A stretch of DNA of 64,000 bases, from positions 1-64,000 of the forward strand of contig NZ_AXWS01000015.1 of assembly GCF_000482785.1 (NCBI RefSeq). Reading direction: 5' to 3'. A model generated the notes under the pieces. The model did no database searches. It had not been told where the DNA came from and was given only the letters and a program-made list of their open reading frames with translations. Numbering within the stretch: the stretch's first letter is position 1; the number at the start of each line of letters is the position of its first letter. Shown here piece after piece: positions 37,446 to 48,249 of this stretch. The stretch is from Derxia gummosa DSM 723 (lineage in GTDB: Bacteria; Pseudomonadota; Gammaproteobacteria; Burkholderiales; Burkholderiaceae_E). The position numbers and the translations under genes are program-made.

Positions 37446-38138
37446 TCAGCCGCGCGGGCCGACCAGCCGCAGCTCGTCGCCGCCAGCGGTGAGCGACCAG
37501 CCGAGGTCGCGCGCGAGCGCGCCGACATCGTCGAGCGTGAGGCGCAGGTCGGACGGCGTGGCGGGCACGGACAGGGGACGCTCGCCGGGCGTGCCGCTGC
37601 GGCGGATCACGATGGCAAGCCGGTCGGCATCGCTGTCGGCATCGAGTTCGATCGCGCCGCCGGGCCAGCCGCCGTCGACGATGGCGAGCAGCGCGGCGGC
37701 TACGAGCATGCGCAGCGCGCGCCGGTCGGCGGCGGCATTGCGTTCGAGTGCGTGCGCGGCCACGGCAAGGCTGCGTCCGCGCAGCGCGCAGGGGCCGTGC
37801 AGCAGGCCGGCTATCTCGGCCAGCGTCGGGCCGACGGGCGCGGTGGCGGGGCTGTCGTCGAGCCAGGCGACGAGCCGGTGCTGGGCCTCGGCCAGCCGCG
37901 CCAGGCCTTCACCGAGCGATTCGACCAGCGCGCCGATGCGGGCGGCATCCAGTCCGTCGCGCCGGGCCCGCGCGCGGGCGCCGCTCAGTTCGAGCTTGAG
38001 CACCGTCATGACATTGCTGAGGTCGTGCCGAAGCATCGGCGCGAGCCGCGTGAGCACCACCAACCGAAGTTCGCCCGGCGCGCGCGTCGTCGCGTGATCG
38101 GTACTGCCAAGCTGGGTTGCCGCGGAGATCGAAGCCAT
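37446..38138 (-). CDS. Degenerate histidine-kinase-like (ChpT-type fold) protein
   Basis: A 230-residue soluble protein. The segment LVVLTRLAPMLRHDLSNVMT, then VLKLELSGARARAR, resembles an H-box with His followed by Asp-Leu-Ser-Asn. The C-terminal part has an ATPase-like order (ALRMLVAAALLAIVDGGWPG, ALARDLGWSLTAGGDELRLV) but lacks clear G-boxes. It could be a phosphotransfer protein or an inactive kinase. It is divergent from the hybrid-kinase operon across a 392-base gap and is probably part of that system. Confidence 0.55.
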   Translation of the reverse strand: MASISAATQLGSTDHATTRAPGELRLVVLTRLAPMLRHDLSNVMTVLKLELSGARARARRDGLDAARIGALVESLGEGLARLAEAQHRLVAWLDDSPATAPVGPTLAEIAGLLHGPCALRGRSLAVAAHALERNAAADRRALRMLVAAALLAIVDGGWPGGAIELDADSDADRLAIVIRRSGTPGERPLSVPATPSDLRLTLDDVGALARDLGWSLTAGGDELRLVGPRG

Positions 38139-38530
38139 GGTGAGTCGCGCCCGGATGCTGGTGGATCAATGCCGCGCACCGCCGATGCGCAGTCCGGGCG
38201 TTTATCCCATCGCCTCGATCGCGGCGGAAAAGGTTGCAATCGTCTCCATCTTCTGCGGCCTCGCACGGCTGCGGCTGCGTGCCGCGCCGCCCGCCGGCAG
38301 GATGACCGGTGGCTGCCGCATGACGCACGGTGTCGTGTCCCGGGATCGAATTGCAACACTCGATGACGCAGGCTCCGCGCGGCGGAAATTCACCGTACCG
38401 GGTGAGGGCGCGAGGGCGGTCGTCGCCGCTGCCGCCGCCGACCCGGCAAGCAGGCATGGCTCGGGCGCGCGTCACAGGGGTGGCGTGGCGCGGGCGCCGT
38501 CGGGGCGCCGCAGCCGTCATCAACAGGTCC
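38139..38530. other. 392-base divergent intergenic region
   Basis: Lies between the degenerate kinase and the hybrid kinase, so both promoters are probably here. The octamer GTTGCAAT (38233) recurs inverted as ATTGCAAC (38350), 117 bases apart, a possible pair of regulator sites. No gene is recognised. Confidence 0.4.
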
Positions 38531-41500
38531 ATGACGTCCAACACTTCTTCACTCCCCGCCTTGCACGAGGCGGCCTTCGCACGCGTGCTGGCCCGCAATG
38601 TCGGGCTGCCGCTGCTCGTGAGCCTGCTCATGTCGGCGGCGTACATCGCCATCGTCTTCTACATGGTGTCGATGGCGCGCTGGGTCGAGAACGCCGACCG
38701 CACGGTCGCGCGCGCCAACGCCGCGCAGAAGCTGCTCATCGACGCCGAGACCGGCATGCGCGGTTTCCTGCTTACGGGCAGCAATGCCTTTCTCGAGCCG
38801 TATGCGATGTCGCTGCGCGACTTCGACGCCCAGCTCACCGCGATGCGCGAGTTCAGCCTCGGCGAGCCCGAGCAGATCGCGCGCATCGACCGCATCGCGG
38901 CCCAGCACGCGCGCTGGATCAGCTATGCCGACGAGGCCATCGGTCGGCGCCGCGAGGGACGCAGCTTCGACAGCATCTCGGGCTTCGTCGCGTCTGAGCG
39001 CGGCAAGTCGATGATGGACGGCATGCGTACCGAGTTCACCGGCTTCATCGGCGCCGAGGAGGCGATGCGCGACCGGCGCAGCGCCCAGTCGTCCGACACC
39101 GTGAGCTACGCGGTCGCGGCCACCTTGCTGATCGGCTTGCTCGCCGGTGGCGGCATGGCCGTCAACGGCCGGCGCCAGGTGCGCGCGCTGGCCGATGCCT
39201 ACGGCGACAGCCTCGATGCCGCCGCCAGCCATGCGAAGGCGCTGGAGCGCGACGCCTGGATGAGCAGCGGCGAGACCGAGCTGTCCGCCGCCAAGTCGGG
39301 CGAAAGGACGCCCGAGGCGATCGCCGAGGGCGTGCTGGGCTTTTTCGTGCGGCGCTTCGAGGCGACGGTGGGCGTGGCCTATCTGAGCCGCGACCATGCG
39401 CAGTTCGAGCGCGCCGCCGTGCATGCCTTCACGCCCGATGCCTCGCATCCGCCGCGCCTGCTGCTGCGCGAGGGACTGCTGGGCCAGACCGCCGCCGACG
39501 GCCTTGCGCGCTTCATCGACGTGCCGCCCGAGGGCTATCTGCGCGTGGGCTCGGCGCTCGGCACGGGCGAGGTGCGCCATCTCGTGCTGTTCGCGGCGCA
39601 TGGCGATCGCGGCGCCAACCTGGTGGTGGAACTGGGCTTTCTCGCGCCGCCGCACGAGGCGCTGGCCGAGTTCATCGCCACGGTCGAGCAGCGCATCGGC
39701 CGCACCATCGACACGGCCGTCTATCGCGAACGCCTGCACGACGTGCTGACCGAAACCCAGCAGCTCAACGAGGAGCTGCAGGCCCAGCAGGAGGAACTCA
39801 AGGTCGCCAACGAGGAGCTGGAGGAGCAGTCGCGGGTGCTGCGCGAATCGCAGGCGCGGCTCGAGAACCAGCAGGCCGAGCTGGAGCAGACCAACGAGCA
39901 GCTCGACCAGCGCAACCGCCTGCTCAACGCGCAGAAGGACCAGCTCGACCAGCGCAACGCCGACCTGCGCGAGGCCCAGTCGCAGCTGCTCGCGCGCGCC
40001 GAGGAATTGCAGCGCGCGAGCCAGTACAAGAGCGAGTTCCTCGCCAACATGAGTCACGAGTTGCGCACGCCGCTCAACAGCACGCTCATCCTTGCGCGGC
40101 TGCTGGCCGACAACCCCAAGGGCAATCTCGACGAGGAGCAGGTGCGCTTCGCCGAGTCGATCGCCTCGGCCGGCGACGACCTCATGCGGCTCATCAGCGA
40201 CATCCTCGATCTGTCGAAGGTCGAGGCCGGCAAGCTCGACATCCAGCCCGAGACGGTGGTGCTGGACGCGCTGCTGGCCGACCTGGAGCGTCAGTTCCGT
40301 CCGGTCGCGCGCGACAAGCAGCTGGGCTTCGAGCTGACGCTGGCCGAGGGCCTGCCCGAGACGATCGTGACCGATCCGCTGCGCCTCCAGCAGATCCTCA
40401 AGAACCTGCTGTCCAACGCCTTCAAGTTCACCGACGCGGGCACGGTGCGGCTCGATGCCGCGCCGGCCGCCGACGGGCATGTCGCCATCAGCGTGAGCGA
40501 TACCGGCATCGGCATCGCGCCCGAGCAGCAGAAGCAGGTGTTCGAGGCCTTCCGCCAGGCCGACGGCACGGTCAACCGGCGCTTCGGCGGCACCGGGCTC
40601 GGGCTGTCGATCTCGCGCGAGCTGGCCATGCTGCTGGGGGCGCGCATCGAGCTGCGCAGCGCGCCGGGGCAGGGCAGCCGCTTCACGGTCACGCTGCCGC
40701 GCGACCTCGCCGAGGCCCCACCGGCCGATCCGATGCTGCGCACCGCCCAGATGGACGCGCTGCGCGAGATGCTCGACGACGACGTGCAGCCGGGCAGCGA
40801 GGCTGGCGCCATCGCGGCCGACGGCGAGGCCGGCACGCGCGACCGGCTGGCGGCCGTCGGCATTGGCGTCGGCATCGGCATCGGGCCTGACTCGGCCGAG
40901 GTGCCGGATCGGCCAGGCGCCGCGCCCCAGGCCCCGAATGGCGCCGTCCGGCCCGCGCGCCGCCACCATCCCGGCGACGACCGCGCCCGCCTCGTCCACG
41001 GCAAGCGCACCGTGCTCATCGTCGAGGACGACCACGACTTCGCCGTCGAGCTGTGCCGCGTCGCGCACGAATTGGGCTTCAACTGCCTCATGGCCGACGA
41101 TGCCGACGACGCCATCGCCGACGCGCTGCGCTACCTGCCCGACGCCGTCCTGCTCGACATGAAGCTGCCCGACCACGCCGCCCTGACCGTGCTCGAACGC
41201 CTCAAGCGCGACAGCGGCACGCGCCACATCCCGGTCCACATGGTGTCGGCCACCGACGGCGGCCAGCCCGGCCTGCCGATCGACGCGATCGGTCCGGTGC
41301 TCGGGCCGGGCGACCTCGACGCGCTCAAGGCCGTGTTCGCGCGCGTGGAAGGCCGCTTCGCGCAGAAGGTGCGCCGCGTGCTCGTGGTGGAAGACGACGC
41401 CAACCAGCGCGACGCGATGGCCCGGCTCATCGCCGACGCCGAGGTGGAGGTGACCGCCGTCGGCCTCGCCGAGGACGCGCTCGGCGCGCTGCGCGACACC

Positions 41501-42187
41501 GTGTTCGACTGCATGATCGTCGATCTCACCCTGCCCGACATGGCCGGGCGCGAACTGCTCGCGCGCATGGCCGAGGGCGACATCTGCTCCTTCCCGCCCG
41601 TGATCGTCTACACCGGCCGCGTGCTGTCGCGCGAGGAGGAGGCCGAACTGCGGCGCTATTCGCGCTCGATCATCATCAAGGGCGCGCGCTCGCCCGAGCG
41701 GCTGCTCGACGAGGTGACGCTGTTCCTGCACCGCGTCGAGCGCACGCCCGCGCCCGCGCGCCAGCAGATGCTGCGCGCCGTGCGCAACCGCGAGCATGTG
41801 TTCGAGGGCCGGCGTGTGCTGCTGGTGGATGACGACGTGCGCAACATCTTCGCGCTCACCAGCGCGCTGGAGCACAAGGGCGCGGGCGTCGTCATCGCGC
41901 GCAACGGCCGCGAGGCGCTCGCCAAGCTCGACGAGCAGCCCGAGTTCGACCTCGTGCTCATGGACATCATGATGCCGGAGATGGACGGCTACGAAGCCAT
42001 GCGCCAGATCCGCAAGCAGCCGCGCTTCGCCCGCCTGCCCATCATCGGCGTGACCGCCAAGGCGATGCGCGACGACCAGGAAAAGTGCATCGAGGCCGGC
42101 GCCAACGACTACCTCAGCAAGCCGGTCGATCTCGACAAGCTGCTGTCGCTCATGCGCGTGTGGATGCCGAAGGCGGATCGGCCATGA
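38531..42187 (+). CDS. Hybrid sensor histidine kinase: CHASE3-like sensor, HisKA-HATPase and three receiver domains
   Basis: A 1218-residue membrane kinase. TM1 ([20 protein letters not shown]) and TM2 ([19 protein letters not shown]) flank a CHASE3-type domain containing [24 protein letters not shown]-like region is followed by a coiled coil rich in Gln/Glu ([20 protein letters not shown]). HisKA has [20 protein letters not shown] (His509), then HATPase with [10 protein letters not shown] and [11 protein letters not shown]. Receivers start near residues 828, 950 and 1096. The first keeps its Asp (LLDMKLPD) but appears to lack the conserved Lys; the other two look intact ([15 protein letters not shown]). 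The start at 38531 is preferred over in-frame codons from 38330. Its stop overlaps cheR. Confidence 0.92.
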   Translation: MTSNTSSLPALHEAAFARVLARNVGLPLLVSLLMSAAYIAIVFYMVSMARWVENADRTVARANAAQKLLIDAETGMRGFLLTGSNAFLEPYAMSLRDFDAQLTAMREFSLGEPEQIARIDRIAAQHARWISYADEAIGRRREGRSFDSISGFVASERGKSMMDGMRTEFTGFIGAEEAMRDRRSAQSSDTVSYAVAATLLIGLLAGGGMAVNGRRQVRALADAYGDSLDAAASHAKALERDAWMSSGETELSAAKSGERTPEAIAEGVLGFFVRRFEATVGVAYLSRDHAQFERAAVHAFTPDASHPPRLLLREGLLGQTAADGLARFIDVPPEGYLRVGSALGTGEVRHLVLFAAHGDRGANLVVELGFLAPPHEALAEFIATVEQRIGRTIDTAVYRERLHDVLTETQQLNEELQAQQEELKVANEELEEQSRVLRESQARLENQQAELEQTNEQLDQRNRLLNAQKDQLDQRNADLREAQSQLLARAEELQRASQYKSEFLANMSHELRTPLNSTLILARLLADNPKGNLDEEQVRFAESIASAGDDLMRLISDILDLSKVEAGKLDIQPETVVLDALLADLERQFRPVARDKQLGFELTLAEGLPETIVTDPLRLQQILKNLLSNAFKFTDAGTVRLDAAPAADGHVAISVSDTGIGIAPEQQKQVFEAFRQADGTVNRRFGGTGLGLSISRELAMLLGARIELRSAPGQGSRFTVTLPRDLAEAPPADPMLRTAQMDALREMLDDDVQPGSEAGAIAADGEAGTRDRLAAVGIGVGIGIGPDSAEVPDRPGAAPQAPNGAVRPARRHHPGDDRARLVHGKRTVLIVEDDHDFAVELCRVAHELGFNCLMADDADDAIADALRYLPDAVLLDMKLPDHAALTVLERLKRDSGTRHIPVHMVSATDGGQPGLPIDAIGPVLGPGDLDALKAVFARVEGRFAQKVRRVLVVEDDANQRDAMARLIADAEVEVTAVGLAEDALGALRDTVFDCMIVDLTLPDMAGRELLARMAEGDICSFPPVIVYTGRVLSREEEAELRRYSRSIIIKGARSPERLLDEVTLFLHRVERTPAPARQQMLRAVRNREHVFEGRRVLLVDDDVRNIFALTSALEHKGAGVVIARNGREALAKLDEQPEFDLVLMDIMMPEMDGYEAMRQIRKQPRFARLPIIGVTAKAMRDDQEKCIEAGANDYLSKPVDLDKLLSLMRVWMPKADRP

Positions 42188-43044
42188 ACCTTCGCCCGCC
42201 CGTGCCCAATGCCGACGACTTCGTCTATCCGGAAGACGACTTCGACATCGAGCTGACCCTGCTGGTCGAGGCCATCTACCGCAAGTTCAACCACGACTTC
42301 CGCAACTACTCCGAGGCCTCGCTGCGCCGGCGCGTGCGTCAGGCCATGCTCGCGCTCGGCTGCCGCACGGTGTCGGCGCTCCAGGAGAAGGTGCTGCACG
42401 ATCAGGACTGCTTCCCGCGCGTGCTGCAATACCTGACGGTGCCGGTGAGCGAGATGTTCCGCGACCCCGACTACTTCCTCGCCTTCCGGCGCGACGTGGT
42501 GCCGCTGCTGCGCACCTGGCCCTCGATCAAGCTGTGGGTGGCCGGATGCAGCACCGGCGAGGAGGTGTACTCGTTCGCGATCGTGCTGCGCGAGGAGGGG
42601 CTGCTCGACCGCGCCATCCTCTACGCCACCGACATCAATCCCGAGAGCCTCAAGCGCGCCGAGGCCGGCATCTACCCGGCCGAGAGCATCAAGCACTTCA
42701 CCGCCAACTACCGCGCGGCCGGCGGGCGCGAGGACTTCTCCGGCTACTACACCGCCGCCTACGACTCGGCGCGCTTCGACCCGGCGCTGCGCCGCAACGT
42801 CACCTTCGCCGACCACTCGCTCGCCACCGACAGCGTGTTCTCGGAGCTGCACTACATCTCGTGCCGCAACGTGCTCATCTACTTCAACCGCGAACTGCAG
42901 AACCGCGCGCTCGGACTGTTCCGCGATTCGCTCGTGCATCGCGGCTTTCTCGGCCTCGGCTCGCGCGAGACGGTGCAGTTCACCGAGCTCGCGTCCGCCT
43001 TCGAGACCTTCGACGGGCCGGCCCGCATCTTCCGCCGGACATGA
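42184..43044 (+). CDS. CheR-type glutamate methyltransferase
   Basis: A 286-residue SAM-dependent enzyme. The N-terminal helical domain includes [20 protein letters not shown], then [12 protein letters not shown]. The catalytic domain holds [20 protein letters not shown] (SAM loop), [20 protein letters not shown], and [20 protein letters not shown]. Start and stop overlap its neighbours as ATGA. It probably methylates a sensor in this array rather than flagellar receptors. Confidence 0.93.
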   Translation: MNLRPPVPNADDFVYPEDDFDIELTLLVEAIYRKFNHDFRNYSEASLRRRVRQAMLALGCRTVSALQEKVLHDQDCFPRVLQYLTVPVSEMFRDPDYFLAFRRDVVPLLRTWPSIKLWVAGCSTGEEVYSFAIVLREEGLLDRAILYATDINPESLKRAEAGIYPAESIKHFTANYRAAGGREDFSGYYTAAYDSARFDPALRRNVTFADHSLATDSVFSELHYISCRNVLIYFNRELQNRALGLFRDSLVHRGFLGLGSRETVQFTELASAFETFDGPARIFRRT

Positions 43045-43667
43045 CGATGCCGCTGCGCACCCTCCGCCGTCCGAGCGAGCTGCGCCATGCGCTGGCCGGC
43101 GTGCCGCGCACCGTGCTCATCGGTGGCTCGGCGGGCGCGATCGAGGCGCTCGGCGCGCTGCTGCCGCAACTGCGCGCCGGCGTGGCGCTGGCGCTCGTGG
43201 TGGTGGTGCATCTGCCGGCCGACCAGCCGAGCCTGCTGCCCGAGGTGTTCGCGCCGCGCCTGCCCTTCGACGTGGCCGAGGCCGCCGACAAGGAGCCGTT
43301 GCGCGCCGGTTGCCTGCGCTTCGCGCCGCCCGGCTACCACCTGCTGATCGAGCGCGAGGGCTGCTTCGCGCTCGACCTCGACGCGCCGGTGCATTTCTCG
43401 CGGCCGTCCATCGACGTGCTGTTCAGTTCGGCCGCCAGCGCCCTCGGCGCCGACGCCATCGGCGTGCTGCTCTCGGGCGCCAATGACGACGGCGCCGCCG
43501 GCCTTGAGGCCATCTGGCGCGCCGGCGGCCTCACCCTCGTCCAACACCCGGCCGACGCGCGCGTGGCAACCATGCCCGACGCCGCGCTCGCGCGTTTTAG
43601 GCCCGCCGCCGTGCTCGGCGCGGCCGACATCGGGCGCTATCTCTCGGCGCTGGAGTCCCCGACATGA
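43041..43667 (+). CDS. CheB-type methylesterase lacking a receiver domain
   Basis: A 208-residue protein matching only the C-terminal catalytic domain of Che[21 protein letters not shown] carries the catalytic Ser, [20 protein letters not shown] the His, and [20 protein letters not shown] the Asp. Because it has no receiver domain, its activity must be set by interaction with the neighbouring kinases. An alternative ATG lies at 43047. It overlaps cheR and the REC-kinase gene. Confidence 0.93.
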   Translation: MTMPLRTLRRPSELRHALAGVPRTVLIGGSAGAIEALGALLPQLRAGVALALVVVVHLPADQPSLLPEVFAPRLPFDVAEAADKEPLRAGCLRFAPPGYHLLIEREGCFALDLDAPVHFSRPSIDVLFSSAASALGADAIGVLLSGANDDGAAGLEAIWRAGGLTLVQHPADARVATMPDAALARFRPAAVLGAADIGRYLSALESPT

Positions 43668-44956
43668 ATCTCGTCCAGCCCCCCGCACTGCCCGCGCCCG
43701 AAGGCCCGCCGCCGGCCCGCGCCCAGGTGCTCATCGTCGATGACCGCGCCGAGAACCTGCTCGCGCTCGAAGCGCTGATCCGGCGCGACGACATCGACGT
43801 GCTGCGCGCCCGCTCGGGCGATGCCGCGCTCGAACTCGTGCTGCTGCACGACTTCGCGCTCGCGCTCATCGACGTGCAGATGCCCGGCATGAACGGCTTC
43901 GAGCTGGCCGAGCTGATGCGCGGCACCGCGCGCACGCGCCACATCCCGATCGTGTTCGTGACCGCCGGCGGGCGTGAGATGAACGCCGCCTTCAAGGGCT
44001 ACGAGACCGGCGCGGTCGACTTCCTGCACAAGCCGCTCGACGCCCACGCGGTGCGCAGCAAGGTCAACGTGTTCGTCGAGCTGTACCGGCAGCGCGTCGC
44101 GCTGCGCGAGCAGCTGGAGGCGCTGCGTCGCAGCCAGGCCGAGCAGGAGGCGCTGCTGTGCGAGCTGCGCGCCACGCAGGATCAGCTGCGCCTCGCCGTG
44201 CGCATCCGCGACGACTTCATGTCGATGGCCTCGCACGAACTCAAGTCGCCGCTCACGGCGCTGCGGCTGCAATGCCAGTTGCGCGCGCGGCATCTGGCGC
44301 GCGGCAATCTCGACGCCTTCGCGCCGGACAAGCTCGAACGCATGGTCGCCACCGACGGCGAGCTGGTGGACGGCCTCGTGCGTCTCATCGACGACATGCT
44401 CGACATCTCGCGCATCCGCAGCGGCAAGCTGTCGATCGAGCCGGCGCCCTGCGACTTCGCCGCCATCGTGCGGCGGGTGGCCGAGCGCTTCGCCGAGCAG
44501 CTGCGCGGCTGCGGCGGCTGCGAACTGGCGTTGCCCGACAGCCTGGTCGGACGCTGGGACGCGATGCGGCTGGAGCAGGTCACGACCAATCTGGTGACCA
44601 ACGCGCTGCGCTATGGCGGCGGGCGGCCGATCGCCATGCGGCTCGCGGTCGAGGGCGGGACGCAAGACGAGGGCGATGCCATGCCCGCCGACCGGAGCGC
44701 GGTCGGCTCCGCCGTCGGCGCGCGCGCGGTGCTGACCGTGCGCGATCACGGCATCGGCATCCGCAAGGAGGATTGCGAACGCATCTTCCAGCCCTTCGAG
44801 CGCGTCACCGGCGAGCACGGGCGCGGCGGCCTCGGCCTCGGCCTCTACATCGTGCGGCAGATCGTCGAGGCCCACGGCGGGCGCATCGATGTGGACAGCG
44901 TGCCGGGCGAAGGTTCGGCCTTCCGCGTCGAGCTGCCACTGGCGGGGCCACGATGA
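43664..44956 (+). CDS. Receiver-histidine kinase (REC-HisKA-HATPase)
   Basis: A 430-residue soluble protein. The N-terminal receiver (QVLIVDDRAENLLALEALIR, ALIDVQMPGMNGFELAELMR, DFLHKPLDAH) joins through a coiled coil to HisKA (DDFMSMASHELKSPLTALRL) and HATPase (LVTNALRYGG, VRDHGIGIRKEDCERIFQPF, GGLGLGLYIVRQIVEAHGGR). It has no input other than phosphorylation of its receiver, so it may relay from the hybrid kinase. Both ends overlap neighbours by four bases. Confidence 0.93.
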   Translation: MNLVQPPALPAPEGPPPARAQVLIVDDRAENLLALEALIRRDDIDVLRARSGDAALELVLLHDFALALIDVQMPGMNGFELAELMRGTARTRHIPIVFVTAGGREMNAAFKGYETGAVDFLHKPLDAHAVRSKVNVFVELYRQRVALREQLEALRRSQAEQEALLCELRATQDQLRLAVRIRDDFMSMASHELKSPLTALRLQCQLRARHLARGNLDAFAPDKLERMVATDGELVDGLVRLIDDMLDISRIRSGKLSIEPAPCDFAAIVRRVAERFAEQLRGCGGCELALPDSLVGRWDAMRLEQVTTNLVTNALRYGGGRPIAMRLAVEGGTQDEGDAMPADRSAVGSAVGARAVLTVRDHGIGIRKEDCERIFQPFERVTGEHGRGGLGLGLYIVRQIVEAHGGRIDVDSVPGEGSAFRVELPLAGPR

Positions 44957-46812
44957 AGGCCGCGACGCAGTCCGGCGCCGCCGGGCGCCCGACGGCCGGC
45001 GCGTCGGCCAGCGCGTCGGCCAGCGCGTCGGCGCGGGCGGCGCTGCGCTCGGTCATCGACGCGAGCCGGGGCGACTGGCTGTCGCCGGCGCGCTTCAATT
45101 TCGCGGTGCTGTTCACGATCGCGGCCACGGTCGCGCTCGTCGGCCTGTACTGGGCCGCGCTCGACTCGTCCACCCAGCGGCTGCGCGCGGCGGCGACGGC
45201 CCAGAGCGAGGTCGATGCGCGCCGGCTCGCCAACGCCATCGCGAGCCAGCTCGACGCCACGCTCGGCGGCATCGACTTCGCGCTCGGCTATCTGCGCGAC
45301 CGCGGCATCGAGGACGAGCAGCGCTTCCGCGAGACGGCGCGCGTGGTCGAGTCGATGCTGCCGCCGGGCGCGCTGCTCCAGGTGAGCGTGGTGGACGAGC
45401 GCGGCCATCTGCTGCACACCACGCTGCCGGGCCGGCCCCAGGCCAGCATCGCCGACCGCGACCATTTCCGCGTCCATCTCGATCCGACGCGTGACGTGAT
45501 GTACGTGAGCGCGCCGGTGCTGGGCCGGGTGTCGGGCGAATGGACGGTGCAGTTCTCGCGCAAGCTGCTGCGCGACGGGCATTTCGCGGGCGTGGTGGTG
45601 TTGTCGGTGTCGCCGCGCTATCTGTCGCGGCGCATGGCTCAGCTCGGCCTCGACGACGACGACATGGCCGGCCTGATCCGCGACGGCGGCGCCTTCGTCG
45701 CGCGCGCCGCCAGCCTCGACGAGGTGCTCGGCCACTCGGTGCCGGCCGACCGGCCCTTCCTCCAGCCCGGCGCCCCGGCGAGCGGCGTGTTCAGCGCGCC
45801 GAGCGCGGTAAAGCCGGAGATGCGACGCATCTTCGCCTGGCGCCGGCTCGAGAACGGCCTGCCGCTCACGGCGGTGGTGGGCCTGTCGGAGTCCGACGCG
45901 CTGGCGCTCGCCGAGGTCGGCGCAGAACGCGTGCGCGGCAGCGCCATCGTCGGTTCGACGCTCACGCTCATGCTGCTCGCGACCGTCATCGTGCTGCTGC
46001 TGCGGCTGCGCGCGCGCCAGCAGCAGCTGGCCGAGAGCGAGGAGAGCTATCGCAACCTGTTCGAGAAGAACCGCTCGGTCAAGCTGCTGATCGACCCGGC
46101 CACGGGCGCGATCGTCGCGGCCAACCCGGCGGCGGCGGAGTTCTACGGCTATCCGCGCGAGACGCTGGAGAGCCTGAACATCGCCGACCTCAACCCGCTC
46201 AGTCCGCAGCAGATGACGCGCGAGCTGGAGGCGGCGCGGCGCGAGCGGCGCAACCACCTGCGGCTCGCGCACCGGCTCGCGTCGGGCCGCACGCGCGAGG
46301 TCGAGGTGTACTCGGGCACGCTGGAAATGCACGGCCGGCCGCTGCTCTACGCGATCGTGCATGACGTGACCGACCGCGCCCGGCTCGAATCGCTGCTGCG
46401 CGTGGGCGAGGCGCGCTACCGCGCGCTGTTCGAGTCGGTGCCGGACGGCGTGCTGCTGTTCGACGAGGCGGGCGGGCTGCTGTCGTGCAACCGCGCAGCC
46501 ACGCTGCTGCTCGGCGGCGACGAATGCGCGATCGCTTCCGGCCTGCTGCCGCTGTGCGATGCCGACGGCCAGCCGCTGCCGCCCGAGCAGCAGCCGGTGC
46601 GCCGCGTGACCGATCCGCGCTGGGACGGCGGCGTGTACCGCGCCGCGCTGCCCGGCGGGCGCACGCGGCGCATCGCGGTGCGGCGGCGCGCGATGCCGCT
46701 CGCGGCCGACGGCGAGCCGCTCGGCGCGCTGCTGTCGGTCGTCGATCTGGAGGAACTCGCCGCGTGGCGCGAGCAGGCCGTGCCCGCCGGGCGTGGCGCG
46801 GGCGCGGCGTAA
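44953..46812 (+). CDS. Membrane Cache-PAS sensor without an output domain
   Basis: A 619-residue protein. TM1 is ARFNFAVLFTIAATVALVGL; the periplasmic dCache-like domain contains SIADRDHFRVHLDPTRDVMY and GEWTVQFSRKLLRDGHFAGV. TM2 (GSTLTLMLLATVIVLLLRL) leads to PAS domains (YRNLFEKNRSVKLLIDPATG, YALFESVPDG-like in ALFESVPDGVLLFDEAGGLL). It ends after the second PAS with no kinase, cyclase or EAL domain. It is a close relative of the sensor at 62042, which continues into HisKA. Its start overlaps the preceding REC-kinase stop, so the two may form a split receptor-kinase. Confidence 0.85.
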   Translation: MKAATQSGAAGRPTAGASASASASASARAALRSVIDASRGDWLSPARFNFAVLFTIAATVALVGLYWAALDSSTQRLRAAATAQSEVDARRLANAIASQLDATLGGIDFALGYLRDRGIEDEQRFRETARVVESMLPPGALLQVSVVDERGHLLHTTLPGRPQASIADRDHFRVHLDPTRDVMYVSAPVLGRVSGEWTVQFSRKLLRDGHFAGVVVLSVSPRYLSRRMAQLGLDDDDMAGLIRDGGAFVARAASLDEVLGHSVPADRPFLQPGAPASGVFSAPSAVKPEMRRIFAWRRLENGLPLTAVVGLSESDALALAEVGAERVRGSAIVGSTLTLMLLATVIVLLLRLRARQQQLAESEESYRNLFEKNRSVKLLIDPATGAIVAANPAAAEFYGYPRETLESLNIADLNPLSPQQMTRELEAARRERRNHLRLAHRLASGRTREVEVYSGTLEMHGRPLLYAIVHDVTDRARLESLLRVGEARYRALFESVPDGVLLFDEAGGLLSCNRAATLLLGGDECAIASGLLPLCDADGQPLPPEQQPVRRVTDPRWDGGVYRAALPGGRTRRIAVRRRAMPLAADGEPLGALLSVVDLEELAAWREQAVPAGRGAGAA

Positions 46813-46948
46813 AGTCATGACCGGCGGCGGCGCCCATCGCGCCCGCCGCCAGCGCGACCGGCCCCGCGGCGGCGCGCCCGGCCGCGATCCGGCCGGCGCG
46901 GCCGCGAGGCAAGCCCCTCCGACAACCCGCAATCACAAGAAGATGCCG

Positions 46949-47866
46949 ATGGACACGCCCAAGGACCCGACCGCCGACCGCCCGCACTGGGACATCGTCG
47001 ATATCGTCGCGCGGCTGCGCGAATCGCGCGAAGTCACCCATAACATCCGCCACCGGGGCCGCATCCGCGAATACCCGTCGCGCGAGGCGCTGATCCGCGT
47101 GCTCGACGGGCTGTGCGCCGCGCTGTTCCCGACGCATTTCGGCCGCCGCGTGCTGACAGACGCGAGCATCGACTTCTTCGTCGGCCACACGCTCAACGAA
47201 ACGCTGAGCCTGCTGCGCGAGCAGGTGCGGCGCGGCATGAGCTTCGACGCCGCCCACACCGAGCTGAGCGACGAGGAGATCGCTACCGACGCCGCGCGCG
47301 TGACCGCGCAGTTCGCCGCCCGCCTGCCCGAGATCCGCGGCCTGCTCGTGAGCGACCTGCATGCCGCCTACGCCGGCGATCCGGCCGCCACCTGCACCGC
47401 GGAGATCCTGCTGAGCTACCCCGGCATGCGGGCGATCATCCATCACCGCATCGCGCACGAGATGTACAAGCTCGACAGCAAGCTGCTCGCGCGCGTGATC
47501 GCCGAGATCGCGCACGCGCAGACCGGCGTCGACATCCATCCGGGCGCCACGATCGGCGGCAGCTTCTTCATCGACCACGGCACCGGCGTCGTCATCGGCG
47601 AGACGGCCATCATCGGCGAGCGCGTGCGGCTTTATCAGGCGGTCACGCTCGGCGCCAAGCGCTTCGAGACCGCCGACGACGGCTCGCTGGTCAAGGGCAA
47701 CGCGCGCCATCCGATCGTCGAGGACGACGTGGTGATCTACGCCGGCGCGACCGTGCTCGGCCGTATCACGATCGGCAAGGGCTCGACCATCGGCGGCAAC
47801 GTGTGGGTGACGCAGAGCCTGCCGCCGGGCAGCGTGGTGACGCAGGCGCAGTCTCGGCACGGCTGA
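46949..47866 (+). CDS. Serine O-acetyltransferase (EpsC-type)
   Basis: A 305-residue hexapeptide-repeat acyltransferase making O-acetylserine for cysteine synthesis. An N-terminal helical domain (IDFFVGHTLNETLSLLREQV) precedes LSYPGMRAIIHHRIAHEMYK, TGVDIHPGATIGGSFFIDHG and TGVVIGETAIIGERVRLYQA, with the left-handed beta helix ending GKGSTIGGNVWVTQSLPPGS. The ATG at 46949 has AGAAG six bases upstream; an ATG at 46943 is too close to that site. It is monocistronic. Confidence 0.92.
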   Translation: MDTPKDPTADRPHWDIVDIVARLRESREVTHNIRHRGRIREYPSREALIRVLDGLCAALFPTHFGRRVLTDASIDFFVGHTLNETLSLLREQVRRGMSFDAAHTELSDEEIATDAARVTAQFAARLPEIRGLLVSDLHAAYAGDPAATCTAEILLSYPGMRAIIHHRIAHEMYKLDSKLLARVIAEIAHAQTGVDIHPGATIGGSFFIDHGTGVVIGETAIIGERVRLYQAVTLGAKRFETADDGSLVKGNARHPIVEDDVVIYAGATVLGRITIGKGSTIGGNVWVTQSLPPGSVVTQAQSRHG

Positions 47867-48249
47867 GGCGCGCGCCGCCGCACTTTCGTACACGGCTGGC
47901 CGACGCGCCGGCCTCTGGCGCATGGCCGGTGGAGGCGCCGCTCCCTTCCACGTCGTTGGCCGACGCGCCAGTCCCTTCCGCATCGCCGGCCCGCCGCCGT
48001 GCGGGCCGCGCCCAATCCGCGTCCCTTCCGCGCCACTTCCCCGCCGCCGGCACCGCACTGCCGCGTGCCGCGCGCGACTTTCCGCAAACCGGTAACCACC
48101 CACCCTGCGCACCCGATCCGCATTCGCGCTAGGTTTTTCACCCAATCATTCCCCGGCAAATCACTCCGAATTACCGGCGCCCGCGTGGCGCGAAAATTCA
48201 AGACCATTCATTTCCGTCTGAAACAGAATCCGCCAATCCCGTGGCAGCA
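47867..48249. other. Intergenic stretch with short repeats and a GC drop
   Basis: The left part contains a 13-base direct repeat TGGCCGACGCGCC at 47897 and 47957, and TCCCTTCC at 47942, 47972 and 48021. From about 48130 base composition becomes visibly more A/T-rich and stays so into the next gene. No gene or clear terminator was found. Confidence 0.5.
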
